Assembly (NCBI RefSeq): GCF_000373645.1
Contig: NZ_KB892004.1
Location: 85,967 to 149,966 of the forward strand
DNA length: 64,000 bases
Source of the DNA: Streptomyces sp. ATexAB-D23
GTDB lineage: Bacteria > Actinomycetota > Actinomycetes > Streptomycetales > Streptomycetaceae
Direction: 5' to 3'
How positions within the stretch are numbered: position 1 is the first letter of the stretch; each line of letters begins with the position of its first letter. Made by a program: the position numbers and the translations under genes. A model generated the notes under the pieces. The model was given only the letters and a program-made list of their open reading frames with translations, made no database searches and was not told the origin of the DNA. Shown piece after piece: positions 48,238 through 57,198 of the stretch.

Positions 48238-49368
48238 TCAGGCCAGGGCCCAGGCGACGTCCCGCAGCAGGGCGTGCCGCCAGCCCGCACGGTCGTGGCC
48301 GGACGCGGACCGCGACACCCGTACGGTCGCACCGGCCCGCTCGGTCAGGGCCTCGACCACCTCGCAGTGGGGGAGCATCCGCGTCTCGTGCTCGCCCACG
48401 TCGAAGGCGATCCGCAGGCCCTGGAGGCCGGCGCCCTCCCGCAGCCGGGCGGCGGCGGCGCCGCCCGCCGGGCCGTCCAGCGGATCCGTGCGGTGCGCGA
48501 GGCCGGGGGTCCACCAGAACGACCCCGACTGGCAGGCCACCCGCGACACCAGGTCGGGGAACTCCAGGGCGGCGTACAGGGCGCTCAGCCCGCCGAGGCT
48601 CTGCCCGGCGACCACCAGCCGGTCCGGGTCCGCGGGCTCCCCGCACCCCGCGACCAGCGGCAGGAGTTCGTCCCGGACCGCCTCCCACAGCTCGGGCCGC
48701 CACGCGAACTCGCCCGCCCGGTCCTTGGCCGGCAGGAAGACGAGCGTGACCGGTTCCATGGCGCCGCCCGCGACGGCCGCCTCGAACGCCGTCATGGCGG
48801 GGTGCAGGTACAGCCAGTCGTCCCCGTCGAGGAGCAGCACCACGGGCCCGCCGCCGCCCACCGGGTGGACCCGCACGGTGCGGCGTCCGCCGAGCCGCGC
48901 GGACGTCCAGCGCAGCCGGGTGGCCGGCACCGGCAGGATGTCGTCCGCGCCGACGAGGGGCCAGTACGGCTGCGCCGGGGCGTCCGGGGTGGCGGCGATC
49001 GAGCGGTCGCCCCCGGCTGCGGACGGATTGAGCGGGTCCGCGTGCGCCCCCTCGTCCGTGATGAACCGGTAGGTCACCCGCAGACGGGCGGGCATCGGCA
49101 CCTCCGCGTACCAGCAGTCCGTGGCACCCCACCGGCACAGGGGCACCGGCTGCGACCAGCTCTCGAAGGCGATGTCGGCCGGGGAGCCGCGCCGGAGGAA
49201 CAGCGTCACCCAGCCGCCGCCCTCGGCGCGCCGGGCAACCGGGCTCCGGGCCGCCGCCCAGAACGCGTCGGTGCCGGGCTCGCCGGGCAGTCCGAATCCG
49301 GCGAAGGGGCCTGTCGTGCCGGCCGCGAGGCCTGTCATGACCGGGTCCGTTCGGTCACCGGGAGGCAT
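48238..49368 (-). CDS. cchJ: Fes/IroE-like siderophore esterase CchJ
   Basis: 376 residues; ATG preceded by AAGGAG. An N-terminal enterochelin-esterase-type domain (FESWSQPVPLCRWGATDCWYAE; YRFITDEGAHADPLNP) is followed by an alpha/beta-hydrolase with nucleophile Ser257 in GQSLGG and a likely catalytic His in SGHDRAGWRH near the C-terminus. In the coelichelin pathway the esterase has been proposed to release the peptide from CchH, which lacks a thioesterase; breaking ester-containing ferric siderophores inside the cell is the other option. Faces cchI across 7 nt and is divergent from cchK. Confidence 0.88.
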   Translation of the reverse strand: MPPGDRTDPVMTGLAAGTTGPFAGFGLPGEPGTDAFWAAARSPVARRAEGGGWVTLFLRRGSPADIAFESWSQPVPLCRWGATDCWYAEVPMPARLRVTYRFITDEGAHADPLNPSAAGGDRSIAATPDAPAQPYWPLVGADDILPVPATRLRWTSARLGGRRTVRVHPVGGGGPVVLLLDGDDWLYLHPAMTAFEAAVAGGAMEPVTLVFLPAKDRAGEFAWRPELWEAVRDELLPLVAGCGEPADPDRLVVAGQSLGGLSALYAALEFPDLVSRVACQSGSFWWTPGLAHRTDPLDGPAGGAAAARLREGAGLQGLRIAFDVGEHETRMLPHCEVVEALTERAGATVRVSRSASGHDRAGWRHALLRDVAWALA

Positions 49369-49418
49369 GAGGGGTCTCCTTGTGCTGAGGGAAAGGGAGA
49401 GGCTAAGCTCACGATTTA

Positions 49419-49437
49419 TTAGGCGAGCCTAACCTAA
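49419..49437. promoter_or_regulatory. Iron box in the cchJ-cchK divergent promoter
   Basis: TTAGGCGAGCCTAACCTAA, a near-perfect iron box roughly midway in the 149-nt spacer, able to control both cchJ and cchK. Confidence 0.85.
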
Positions 49438-49517
49438 GCTATTTTTCTCCTGACGAACTGACGCGCACTCTCGACGCGGCCGTCACCGGCCCGTTGGCCC
49501 GAGGAGGTACCGCCCGT

Positions 49518-49730
49518 ATGAGCACCAACCCGTTCGACGACCCCGAAGGCCGTTTCCTGGTCCTGGTGAACGACGAGGGCCAGCACTCCCTGTGGCCGTC
49601 CTTCGCCGAGGTGCCCGGGGGCTGGACGGTCGCCTTCGATGAGAACACGCGCGAGGTGTGCCTCGCCTACGTCGAGGCCAACTGGACCGATCTGCGGCCC
49701 CGTTCGCTCGCGGCGATGATGGACGCCTGA
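49518..49730 (+). CDS. cchK: MbtH-like protein CchK
   Basis: 70 residues; ATG at 49518 with GAGGAGGT 10-17 nt upstream. Family hallmarks: [33 protein letters not shown], and the final [11 protein letters not shown]. MbtH proteins bind NRPS adenylation domains and raise their folding or activity. It is the only one in the window, so it may serve both CchH and the NRPS at 13125. Confidence 0.95.
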   Translation: MSTNPFDDPEGRFLVLVNDEGQHSLWPSFAEVPGGWTVAFDENTREVCLAYVEANWTDLRPRSLAAMMDA

Positions 49731-49745
49731 CCTCCCGTTCCCGAC

Positions 49746-49784
49746 GCGCTCCGGCGGGACGGCCCGCCGGAGCGCTCCTGTTTT
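49746..49784 (+). terminator. Rho-independent terminator after cchK
   Basis: Perfect 13-bp stem GCGCTCCGGCGGG / CCCGCCGGAGCGC (49746-49758, 49763-49775) with a 4-nt loop, followed by TCCTGTTTT. One of the clearest intrinsic terminators in the window; it separates cchK from the acetyltransferase gene. Confidence 0.85.
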
Positions 49785-49807
49785 CGTGGAACCGAGGAAG
49801 GACAGCC

Positions 49808-50335
49808 TTGACCACGGCCACGCCGAGCCCCCTCCCGCCACCCTGCCCGCCGGCGGCCCGCGCGCCGGCACTCCGTATCCGTACGGCCGGAGCCGGTGAC
49901 GCCGCCGGGCTCGCGGAACTCTCCCGGCCCTTCGCGCGGTCGGGGCAGCTGCGCGAGCGGCCGGACGCCCTGTATGCCGCCCGCGCGGCGGAATTCCTCG
50001 TCGCGGCCGGTCCCGGCGGCGGTCTGGAGGGCTGTGTGGGCCTGCGGGTGTACGCGGACGGGCCGGCGGGGGAGCCCGCTCCCACGGGCGTCCTGTACAA
50101 CTTCTGCGTGGCCGGGCACCGGCAGGGGCGCGGCGTGGGGGCGGCGCTCCTGCGGACCGCGCTGGCCCTGGCGCGCACCCGGTCGCTCGGCGCCCTGTTC
50201 ACCGCGACCACCGGGGACGGCCGGCTGTTTCGCCGGTACGGCTTCACGCCCGTGACGGTACGTCAGGCCCCGCGCCCCTGGGCGGAGTCCCTGGACCCCC
50301 GGCGCAACGCGCTGATTCTCGCCCGCATGCTGTGA
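49808..50335 (+). CDS. GNAT acetyltransferase, N-acetylglutamate-synthase (ArgA)-like
   Basis: 175 residues from TTG 49808, chosen because GAGGAAGGA lies 6 nt upstream and no other in-frame start fits. GNAT fold with acetyl-CoA motif RQGRGVGAAL (Q/RxxGxG/A). The pattern GQLRERPDALYAARAAEFLVA, the motif-A segment and the ending LFRRYGF...NALILARML resemble the short single-domain N-acetylglutamate synthases of actinobacteria. If so, it makes acetylglutamate, substrate of the convergent ArgB at 50388. A general GNAT role cannot be excluded. A terminator separates it from cchK, and no iron box was seen immediately before it. Confidence 0.55.
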   Translation: MTTATPSPLPPPCPPAARAPALRIRTAGAGDAAGLAELSRPFARSGQLRERPDALYAARAAEFLVAAGPGGGLEGCVGLRVYADGPAGEPAPTGVLYNFCVAGHRQGRGVGAALLRTALALARTRSLGALFTATTGDGRLFRRYGFTPVTVRQAPRPWAESLDPRRNALILARML

Positions 50336-50340
50336 GCGGG

Positions 50341-50380
50341 GGCGCCGGGCCGGACGCGCGTGAGCGTCCGGCCCGGCGCC
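50341..50380. terminator. Bidirectional terminator between the GNAT gene and argB
   Basis: Perfect 17-bp stem GGCGCCGGGCCGGACGC / GCGTCCGGCCCGGCGCC (50341-50357, 50364-50380) with a 6-nt loop, between two converging stops. Confidence 0.85.
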
Positions 50381-50387
50381 GTTCGCG

Positions 50388-51236
50388 TCAGACCGTGCTC
50401 GTGACGTGGTCCGCCGAGGTGCCGGGGACCACGGTCGTGCCGGCGCCGTTGTCGCCCAGGACGCCCCGCAGCACCGCGTGCGGCACCCGGCCGTCGAGGA
50501 TGTCCGCCCGGCCCACCCCGCCCCGCACGGCCCGCAGGCAGCCCTCCATCTTGGGCAGCATCCCGCTCGCCAGATCCGGCAGCAGCCCGTCCAGCGCGTC
50601 CGCCGTCAGCCGCCCGATCACCTCGGTGCTGCGCGGCCAGTCGGCGTACAGCCCGGCCACGTCCGTGAGGATCACCAGCCGCTCGGCCCCGAGCGCCACG
50701 GCCAGGGCGGACGCGGCGAGATCGGCGTTGACGTTGTAGACCTGCCCGTCGGCACCCCTCGCCACGGGGGAGACCACCGGTATGTGGCCACGCGTCAGAA
50801 GGGTGCGCACCATGTCCGGGTTCACCTCCACGATGTCCCCGACCTGGCCGATGTCGACCGGCACACCGTCCACCCAGGCGGGCCGCCGTACGGCCGTCAA
50901 CGTGTGCGCGTCCTCGCCGGTCATGCCCACCGCGTAGGGGCCGTGGCTGTTGATGTGACCCACCAGTTCGCGCTGGACCCGGCCGGAGAGCACCATGCGC
51001 ACGACGTCCATGGTCTCCGCCGTGGTCACCCGCAGACCCGCCTCGAAACGGCTCTCCAGGCCGAGGCGGTCGAGCATCGCGCTGATCTGCGGGCCGCCCC
51101 CGTGCACGACGACCGGGCGCAGACCCTCGCGCCACAACTCCACGACATCCTGGGCGAACGCCTGTTGCAGGCTCGCGTCGACCATGGCGTTGCCGCCGAA
51201 CTTGATGACGACGGCCGGACTCAGATCCTCTTCCAT
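50388..51236 (-). CDS. argB: Acetylglutamate kinase ArgB paralogue lacking the N-terminal arginine-sensing extension
   Basis: 282 residues. Amino-acid-kinase fold: [10 protein letters not shown] (Lys and Gly loop), [10 protein letters not shown], ...[30 protein letters not shown] and [11 protein letters not shown]. It phosphorylates N-acetylglutamate on the route to ornithine. The kinase core begins near residue 10, whereas actinobacterial housekeeping ArgB has about 25-30 extra residues that form the hexamer/arginine-binding helix. No upstream start is possible because an in-frame TAA directly precedes the ATG. An iron box abuts the ATG and no Shine-Dalgarno is visible, so a leaderless, iron-controlled transcript is likely. 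It stands alone instead of in argCJBD. Inferred role: feedback-free ornithine supply for the siderophore. Confidence 0.85.
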   Translation of the reverse strand: MEEDLSPAVVIKFGGNAMVDASLQQAFAQDVVELWREGLRPVVVHGGGPQISAMLDRLGLESRFEAGLRVTTAETMDVVRMVLSGRVQRELVGHINSHGPYAVGMTGEDAHTLTAVRRPAWVDGVPVDIGQVGDIVEVNPDMVRTLLTRGHIPVVSPVARGADGQVYNVNADLAASALAVALGAERLVILTDVAGLYADWPRSTEVIGRLTADALDGLLPDLASGMLPKMEGCLRAVRGGVGRADILDGRVPHAVLRGVLGDNGAGTTVVPGTSADHVTSTV

Positions 51237-51255
51237 TTAGCTTAGCCTAACCTTA
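51237..51255. promoter_or_regulatory. Iron box directly abutting the argB start codon
   Basis: TTAGCTTAGCCTAACCTTA, a good iron-box match, begins at the base next to the argB ATG (minus strand). It contains the in-frame TAA that blocks any longer reading frame. Regulator binding here would cover the transcription and translation start region. Confidence 0.8.
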
Positions 51256-51276
51256 ATTGGCTCGGCGTTGGTGGTG

Positions 51277-51315
51277 AAAAGGCCCGCCGGGGGAGCTGTC
51301 GCCCCCCGGCGGGCC
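51277..51315 (-). terminator. Intrinsic terminator of pyc
   Basis: Stem GGCCCGCCGGGGG / CCCCCGGCGGGCC (51281-51293, 51303-51315) with AAAA on the plus strand at 51277-51280, so on the minus strand the stem is followed by TTTT. It lies between the pyc stop and the argB promoter. Confidence 0.8.
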
Positions 51316-51340
51316 GGGCCGGGGGGAACCCGGCGAAGGA

Positions 51341-54300
51341 TCAGCCGATCTCGATGAGCAGGTCGCCCGCCTCGACCTGCTGGACCCGGCCGATGGCGAG
51401 GCGCCGCACCACCCCGGCGGACTGGGCGGTGATCGAGGCCTCCATCTTCATCGCCTCGATGGTGGCCACGGTCTGACCCGCCGACACCGAAGCGCCCTCC
51501 TCCACCTGGAGCGTGACCACCCCGGCGAACGGCGCCGCGACATGACCGGCGTCGGCGCGGTCCGCCTTCTCCGCCGCCTTCACCTCGGTCGCCACCGACC
51601 TGTCCCGCACCGACACCGGACGCAACTGGCCGTTGAGCGTGGCCAGTACGCTGCGGAAACCGCGCTCGTCCGGTTCGGACACGGCCTCCAGCTCGATCAG
51701 CAGCGTGACCCCGCGGTCGAGCGTGACGGTGTGCTCGGTCTCCGTCTCCAGCCCGTACAGGAAGTCCGGTGTCGGCAGCACCGAGGTGTCGCCGTACGCC
51801 TCCCGGTGGGCGTTGAACTCCTTGGTCGGGCCGGGGAACAGCAGCCGGTTCAGGGTCGCGCGCGGCGTCTCGCGCAGCGCCTCGCGGTCCTCGTCCGACA
51901 GGTACGGCGTCTGCGCCCTCTCGGGGCGGCCCTGCAGGGCCCTGGTGCGGAACGGCTCGGGCCAGCCGCCGGGCGGGTCGCCCAGCTCACCGCGGAGGAA
52001 GCCGATCACCGAGTCCGGCACGTCGAACCTGCCCGGGTCCGACTCGAAGTCAGAGGCCTCGACACCCGCGCCCACCAGGTGCAGCGCCAGGTCACCGACC
52101 ACCTTCGACGACGGCGTCACCTTCACCAGCCGGCCCAGCATGCGGTCGGCCGCGGCGTAGCAGTCCTCGATGAGCTCGAAGCGGTCGCCGAGGCCCAGCG
52201 CGATGGCCTGCTGGCGCAGGTTGGACAGCTGGCCGCCCGGGATCTCGTGGTGGTAGATCCGGCCGGTCGGAGACGCGAGCCCCGACTCGAAGGGGGCGTA
52301 CACCTTGCGGGTCGCCTCCCAGTACGGCTCCAGGTCGCCGACCGCCTGGAGCGAGAGGCCCGTCGCGCGCTCCGTGTGATCGGTGGCGGCCACCAGCGCG
52401 GACAGCGGGGGCTGGCTGGTGGTGCCGGCCATCGACGCGACGGCCGCGTCCACCGCGTCCACCCCCGCGTCGATCGCGGCGATCAGCGTGCCCAGCTGAC
52501 CGCCGGCCGTGTCATGTGTGTGCAGGTGGACCGGCAGGTCGAACCGCTCGCGCAACGCGGTGACCAGGGTGCGCGCGGCGGGCGGGCGCAGCAGCCCGGC
52601 CATGTCCTTGATGGCGAGCACATGCGCGCCCGCCTCCACGATCTGCTCCGCGAGCCGAAGGTAGTAGTCCAGCGTGTACAGCGTCTCGCCGGGGTCGGAC
52701 AGATCGGCGGTGTAGCACAGGGCCACCTCGGCGAGCGAGGTGCCGGTGGCGCGTACCGCGTCGATCGCCGGGCGCATCTGCGACACGTCGTTGAGGGCGT
52801 CGAAGATCCGGAAGATGTCCATGCCTGCCGAGGCCGCCTCGGAGACGAACGCCTCGGTGACCTCGGTCGGGTACGGCGTGTACCCGACGGTGTTGCGCCC
52901 GCGCAGCAGCATCTGCGTACAGATGTTGGGCACCGCCTCACGGAGCTTGACCAGCCGCTCCCACGGGTCCTCGGCGAGGAACCGCAACGCCACGTCGTAG
53001 GTGGCGCCGCCCCAGCACTCCAGGCTCAGCAACTGCGGGACGGTGTGCGCGACATGCGGCGCGACGGCCAGCAGATCGCGGGTGCGCACCCGGGTGGCGA
53101 GCAGGGACTGATGGGCGTCGCGGAACGTGGTGTCGGTGACCGCGACGGCCGGCTGGGCGCGCAGCTCGGCGGCGAACGCCTCCGGGCCCAGCTCGGCGAG
53201 GCGCTGACGCGAGCCGGGCGGCGGCGTGCCCGGCGGCAGCGCGGGCAGCTTCCCGGCCGGGTCGATGACCGAGGGGCGGGGGCCGTAGGGCCGGTTGACC
53301 GTGGTCTCGGCGAGGTAGCTGAGCATCCGGCTGCCGCGGTCCGCGGAGGGCCGGGCCCGGATCAGCTCGGGATGGGTGTCGATGAAGCTGGTCGTGACGC
53401 GCCCCGCCCGGAAGTCCGGGTGGTCGAGCACGGCCCCCAGGAACGGCAGGTTGGTCGCCACCCCGCGGATGCGGAACTCGGCGATCGCCCGGCGTGCCCG
53501 GCGGGCCGCGTTGGCGAAGTCGTGGCCGTGGCAGGTGAGCTTGACCAGCATCGAGTCGAAGTGGGCGGACACCTCCGCACCCGTGTGGACCGTGCCGCCG
53601 TCCAGCCGGACGCCGGGGCCGCCGGGGGAGCGGTAGGCGGAGATCGTGCCGGTGTCCGGACGGAACCCGTTGGCCGGGTCCTCCGTCGTGATCCGGCACT
53701 GCATCGCGGTGCCGTTGAGCGTGATGTCTTCCTGGGAGAGGTGCAGTTGGGGCAGTGTCAGGCCGGCGGCGATCCGCAGCTGCGCGATCACCAGGTCGCG
53801 CCCGGTGACCTGCTCGGTCACCGTGTGCTCGACCTGGATGCGCGGATTCATCTCGATGAACACGTGGTTGCCGCGCTCGTCGACGAGGAATTCGACGGTG
53901 CCCGCGTTGACGTACCCGATGTGCCGGGCGAAGGCGACGGCGTCCGCGCAGATCCGCTCGCGCAGGGCCGGGTCCAGATTCGGGGCGGGCGCGATCTCCA
54001 CCACCTTCTGGTGGCGGCGCTGGAGCGAACAGTCCCGCTCGTAGAGGTGTACGACGTTGCCCTCGGCGTCGGCGAGGATCTGCACCTCGATGTGGCGCGG
54101 GTTGATCACCGCCTGTTCCAGGAAGACCGTCGCGTCACCGAAGGCGGACCGCGCCTCGCGCATCGCCGCGTCGATCGCCTCGCGCAGCTCCGCCGGCTCG
54201 GCCACCCGGCGCATGCCGCGCCCGCCGCCACCGGCGACCGCCTTGACGAAGACGGGAAAGCCGATGTCCTCGGAGGCCGCGACGAGAACGTCCACGTCCT

Positions 54301-54715
54301 CGGACGGCTCGGACGACTTCAGCACCGGAACACCGGCCTCCCGGGCCGCCGCCACCGCACGGGACTTGTTGCCCGTCAGGTTCAGCACCGACGCCGGAGG
54401 CCCCACGAAGGTGATCCCGGCCGCCGAGCACGCCGCCGCCAGGTCCGGGTTCTCCGACAGGAAGCCGTAACCCGGGTAGATCGCGTCCGCCCCCGCCCTG
54501 CGCGCGGCCTCGACCACCTCGTCCACCGACAGGTACGCCCGCACCGGGTGCCCCGGCTCCCCGATCCGGTAGGCCTCGTCGGCCTTGGCCCGGTGCAGGG
54601 AGTTGCGGTCCTCGTACGGGAACACGGCCACGGTGGAGACGCCGAGCTCGAACGCCGCGCGGAACGCGCGGATGGCGATCTCACCGCGGTTGGCGACCAA
54701 TACCTTGTCGAACAT
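51341..54715 (-). CDS. pyc: Pyruvate carboxylase
   Basis: 1124 residues; start ATG at 54715 (MFDKVLVANRGE) with GGGGAG just upstream, preferred over an in-frame start 21 nt earlier. Biotin carboxylase domain (about 1-450: KVLVANRGEIAIR, AVAGGGGRGMRRV, FIEMNPRIQVEHTVTEQ), carboxyltransferase domain (about 530-800: DTTFRDAHQSLLATR) and a C-terminal biotin carrier with EAMKMEA, biotinyl Lys1090. It converts pyruvate, bicarbonate and ATP to oxaloacetate in one chain. Oxaloacetate feeds the TCA cycle and indirectly glutamate/ornithine; this link to the neighbouring siderophore genes is only positional. Confidence 0.97.
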   Translation of the reverse strand: MFDKVLVANRGEIAIRAFRAAFELGVSTVAVFPYEDRNSLHRAKADEAYRIGEPGHPVRAYLSVDEVVEAARRAGADAIYPGYGFLSENPDLAAACSAAGITFVGPPASVLNLTGNKSRAVAAAREAGVPVLKSSEPSEDVDVLVAASEDIGFPVFVKAVAGGGGRGMRRVAEPAELREAIDAAMREARSAFGDATVFLEQAVINPRHIEVQILADAEGNVVHLYERDCSLQRRHQKVVEIAPAPNLDPALRERICADAVAFARHIGYVNAGTVEFLVDERGNHVFIEMNPRIQVEHTVTEQVTGRDLVIAQLRIAAGLTLPQLHLSQEDITLNGTAMQCRITTEDPANGFRPDTGTISAYRSPGGPGVRLDGGTVHTGAEVSAHFDSMLVKLTCHGHDFANAARRARRAIAEFRIRGVATNLPFLGAVLDHPDFRAGRVTTSFIDTHPELIRARPSADRGSRMLSYLAETTVNRPYGPRPSVIDPAGKLPALPPGTPPPGSRQRLAELGPEAFAAELRAQPAVAVTDTTFRDAHQSLLATRVRTRDLLAVAPHVAHTVPQLLSLECWGGATYDVALRFLAEDPWERLVKLREAVPNICTQMLLRGRNTVGYTPYPTEVTEAFVSEAASAGMDIFRIFDALNDVSQMRPAIDAVRATGTSLAEVALCYTADLSDPGETLYTLDYYLRLAEQIVEAGAHVLAIKDMAGLLRPPAARTLVTALRERFDLPVHLHTHDTAGGQLGTLIAAIDAGVDAVDAAVASMAGTTSQPPLSALVAATDHTERATGLSLQAVGDLEPYWEATRKVYAPFESGLASPTGRIYHHEIPGGQLSNLRQQAIALGLGDRFELIEDCYAAADRMLGRLVKVTPSSKVVGDLALHLVGAGVEASDFESDPGRFDVPDSVIGFLRGELGDPPGGWPEPFRTRALQGRPERAQTPYLSDEDREALRETPRATLNRLLFPGPTKEFNAHREAYGDTSVLPTPDFLYGLETETEHTVTLDRGVTLLIELEAVSEPDERGFRSVLATLNGQLRPVSVRDRSVATEVKAAEKADRADAGHVAAPFAGVVTLQVEEGASVSAGQTVATIEAMKMEASITAQSAGVVRRLAIGRVQQVEAGDLLIEIG

Positions 54716-54968
54716 CAAACTCCCCAGTCGTGTCACGAGCGAGTGGCGTCAGGAGGGACGGAAGCACGGGCGGTCCGGCTCGGGCAGGCGAAGCCGCGTC
54801 GCGGGGCCGCGAGGCGGCGGCGAGGGGCTCCGTGACTCTCCGGGACCGAAGTGTTCGTCACCGTACCCGAGACTTCCCCGGAGATCGCGGGCACAGAAGA
54901 TGGCCTGTGTCACGTCCCGGAAACCTTGCCCGGGTGCGGCCACCGGGGACCGGGGCCATGCTGGGGGC

Positions 54969-55724
54969 ATGGCCGACCACGCCGGCTCCGAGCCCGTCGC
55001 CGCCGTCCGGCGCGCACTGCGGCTCCTGGAGGCCGCCGGAGAACACGAGGGCGACGCCACCGGGGAGCAGCTGGCCCGGGAGGCGGGAATCGCCCCGGCC
55101 GAAGCCGGCGCGCTGCTGCCCGTGCTGGTGCGGGACGGCTATCTGACAGAGCGGGACGACCACACGTACGCCCTCGCCGGCACCGCCTCCGGGCCCCCGG
55201 CCGGACAGGGCGCCGAGGATCTCCCCGGGCGCGTCCGGCCCGTCCTCAGTGCCCTGCGCGACGAACTCTCGGCCGCCTCCTACCTCACCCTGTACGAGGA
55301 CGGCGAGATCCGGGTCATGGAGATCGCGGACAGCGCGCGGACCCCCCGCGTGGACCTCTGGGTGGGGGTCGAGGAGGCCGGACACGCCACGGCCCTCGGC
55401 AAGAGCGTGCTGCGCGAACTGGACGAGGAAGCGCGCGCCGACTACTTCTCCCGGCACGCCCTGACCGGCCTCACACCCCGGACCATCACGCACCGGGACG
55501 AGCTGATCGCGCAGCTCGACGGCTCACCCGCCCCGGTCGTCATGGACCGCGAGGAGTACGTGCGCGGCACCACCTGCGTGGCGGTGCCGGTCTACAACGG
55601 CGAGCAGGTCGGCTCCCTCGGCATCTCGTTCCGGTCGGACCGGATGTACCGGACCACCCGCGTCCGGGAGGGCCTGCTGGCGGCCGCCCTGCGGGTGTCC
55701 AGGGACCTCTCGCTGCCCGGCTGA
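54969..55724 (+). CDS. IclR-family transcriptional regulator
   Basis: 251 residues from ATG 54969; the longer open frame runs back through pyc and is a shadow. N-terminal winged helix (VAAVRRALRLLEAAGEHEGDATGEQLAREAGIAPAEAGALLPVL) and a C-terminal effector domain (HATALGKSVLRELDEE, LTGLTPRTITHRDEL, CVAVPVYNGEQVGSLGISF). Divergent from pyc across about 250 nt that otherwise shows no clear gene, so pyc is a candidate target. Effector unknown. Confidence 0.9.
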   Translation: MADHAGSEPVAAVRRALRLLEAAGEHEGDATGEQLAREAGIAPAEAGALLPVLVRDGYLTERDDHTYALAGTASGPPAGQGAEDLPGRVRPVLSALRDELSAASYLTLYEDGEIRVMEIADSARTPRVDLWVGVEEAGHATALGKSVLRELDEEARADYFSRHALTGLTPRTITHRDELIAQLDGSPAPVVMDREEYVRGTTCVAVPVYNGEQVGSLGISFRSDRMYRTTRVREGLLAAALRVSRDLSLPG

Positions 55725-55735
55725 GCGGGCCGCGC

Positions 55736-56713
55736 TCACCCCAGCCGGGTCAGATCCGGCCGCAGCCGCTGCCACACCGGATGACGCAGGCGGCCGGCGG
55801 CGGTCCACTGCGAGGCGCTGACCTCAGCGACCAGCCGCGGCTCCACCCAGTGCGCTCCGGCCACATCGACCGGGCCGGTGAACGGGGATCCCGGGCGGCC
55901 GATCACCTCCAGGTACGACCTCAGCTCCGCCAGCTCCCGGTCGGACATCCCCGACCCGACGGAGCCCGCGTACCGCAGACCGGCCGGGTCGTCCACACCG
56001 ACCAGCACCGCCCCCGGGACACCCGCGGGCGCCCCGTTCCGCTGGGTCCAGCCGCCGATGACCACATCATGCGTCTCGACCCGCTTCGTCTTGCGCCAGT
56101 CGGGTGAACGGACACCCGGCATGTACGGCGAGGACAGCCGCTTGGCGACCACACCCTCCAGGCCCCCGCGCACGACGGTCTCCCACGCCTTGGCGCCGTG
56201 CCCGTGCACATAGGACGGCACCGACCAGTGCGGACCGGCGGACAGCAGGGCGGACAGCGCCGCGCGGCGCTCCTCGTAGGCCAGGGCCGACAGCGGGCGG
56301 CCGTCGAGGAACATCACGTCGAACACCACCAGGTGCGCGGGGAAGTCCAGCGCCAGCCGGGCGGCGCGGCGCGCGTTCATGATGCCCATCCGGCGCTGGA
56401 GCAGCCCGAAGTCGGACCGCCCCGACGAGTCCAGGGCCACGATCTCGCCGTCCAGGACCGCGCTGTGCCCCCGTAGCACGTCGCCCAGGGCATGCAGCTC
56501 CGGATAGGTGGGCGTGACGTCGTTGTGAGCCCGGGAGGTCAGCCGGAGCGTGCCGTCGCCCGGGGTGGAGACGACGCAGCGGGCACCGTCCCACTTGGCC
56601 TCGAACGCCCACCCCGTGTCGGGCACGGGCAGGGGACCGGGAACGGCCAGCATCGGTGCGATCGACGGGGGCGCCCCGGCTGCGTCCGGGGGGTGGGGGG
56701 CCATAGCCTCCAT
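55736..56713 (-). CDS. ATP-dependent DNA ligase (LigC/LigD-ligase type)
   Basis: 325 residues from ATG 56713; a second ATG three codons on is possible. Motif I EAKWDGAR gives the adenylated Lys40; LDGEIVALD is motif III; VVFDVMFLDG and EGVVAKRLSSPYMPG.R follow; WRKTK is motif V. The C-terminal OB-fold ends in VAEVSASQWTAAGRLRHPVWQRLRPD. Stand-alone, with no polymerase or nuclease domain, as in LigC-type ligases that act in DNA repair/end joining. Neighbours give no further clue. Confidence 0.93.
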   Translation of the reverse strand: MEAMAPHPPDAAGAPPSIAPMLAVPGPLPVPDTGWAFEAKWDGARCVVSTPGDGTLRLTSRAHNDVTPTYPELHALGDVLRGHSAVLDGEIVALDSSGRSDFGLLQRRMGIMNARRAARLALDFPAHLVVFDVMFLDGRPLSALAYEERRAALSALLSAGPHWSVPSYVHGHGAKAWETVVRGGLEGVVAKRLSSPYMPGVRSPDWRKTKRVETHDVVIGGWTQRNGAPAGVPGAVLVGVDDPAGLRYAGSVGSGMSDRELAELRSYLEVIGRPGSPFTGPVDVAGAHWVEPRLVAEVSASQWTAAGRLRHPVWQRLRPDLTRLG

Positions 56714-56784
56714 GATCGAACGCCCGGCGGATCTTCGCAGTCCGGGACGCGCCCGGCACCGCCCCGCCGCGCACCGGACACGGC

Positions 56785-57042
56785 TCAGCCCGGGGACTCG
56801 TCCGGCACCGGGTGTTCGGGGTGCACCCCGGCGTTGCGCGGTGTGCCCCGGCCCGAACCGGACTCGTCCGGGTCGGGCGCCCCGTGCGCGTCGTCCTTGT
56901 CGGGGTCCGCGGAGGGCGGCGGCGGCACGTCCATCGGGTCCTCGCCCTCCTGGACCTGCTGGTCGGGCATGTCGGCGGGCACCGGAGGCGGGCTCGGAGA
57001 CGCACCGGAGTGGACGGGTCCCTCTGCTCTGCGGTCGGTCAT
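56785..57042 (-). CDS. Small acidic, proline-rich hypothetical protein
   Basis: 85 residues; ATG at 57042 with GGAGGATC spaced well upstream. Composition is Pro, Asp, Glu and Gly rich with no hydrophobic core, suggesting a disordered protein. No family recognised. The longer open frame upstream lacks a matching ribosome site. Confidence 0.6.
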   Translation of the reverse strand: MTDRRAEGPVHSGASPSPPPVPADMPDQQVQEGEDPMDVPPPPSADPDKDDAHGAPDPDESGSGRGTPRNAGVHPEHPVPDESPG

Positions 57043-57198
57043 GAAGATCCTCCGTCGTTGTCCCCGCGGGCGGGCGGCGGGGCATCGGTCGCCTCGCGCG
57101 AGCGGGTACCCACGGCACGTCGGACAACTCATTGTGGGCCGGTCGGCGCCCGACGGCACCTCTGCGGCCCCCGGGCGGCCCCGGCGACCGGCGCCCCC

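Noticed and set aside
48200..48260. Terminator between converging cchI and cchJ
   Set aside because: Only a weak TGGCC/GGCCA pairing with a long loop; not enough to call.
51237..51340. A longer argB reading through an upstream start
   Set aside because: An in-frame TAA (inside the iron box) directly precedes the ATG.
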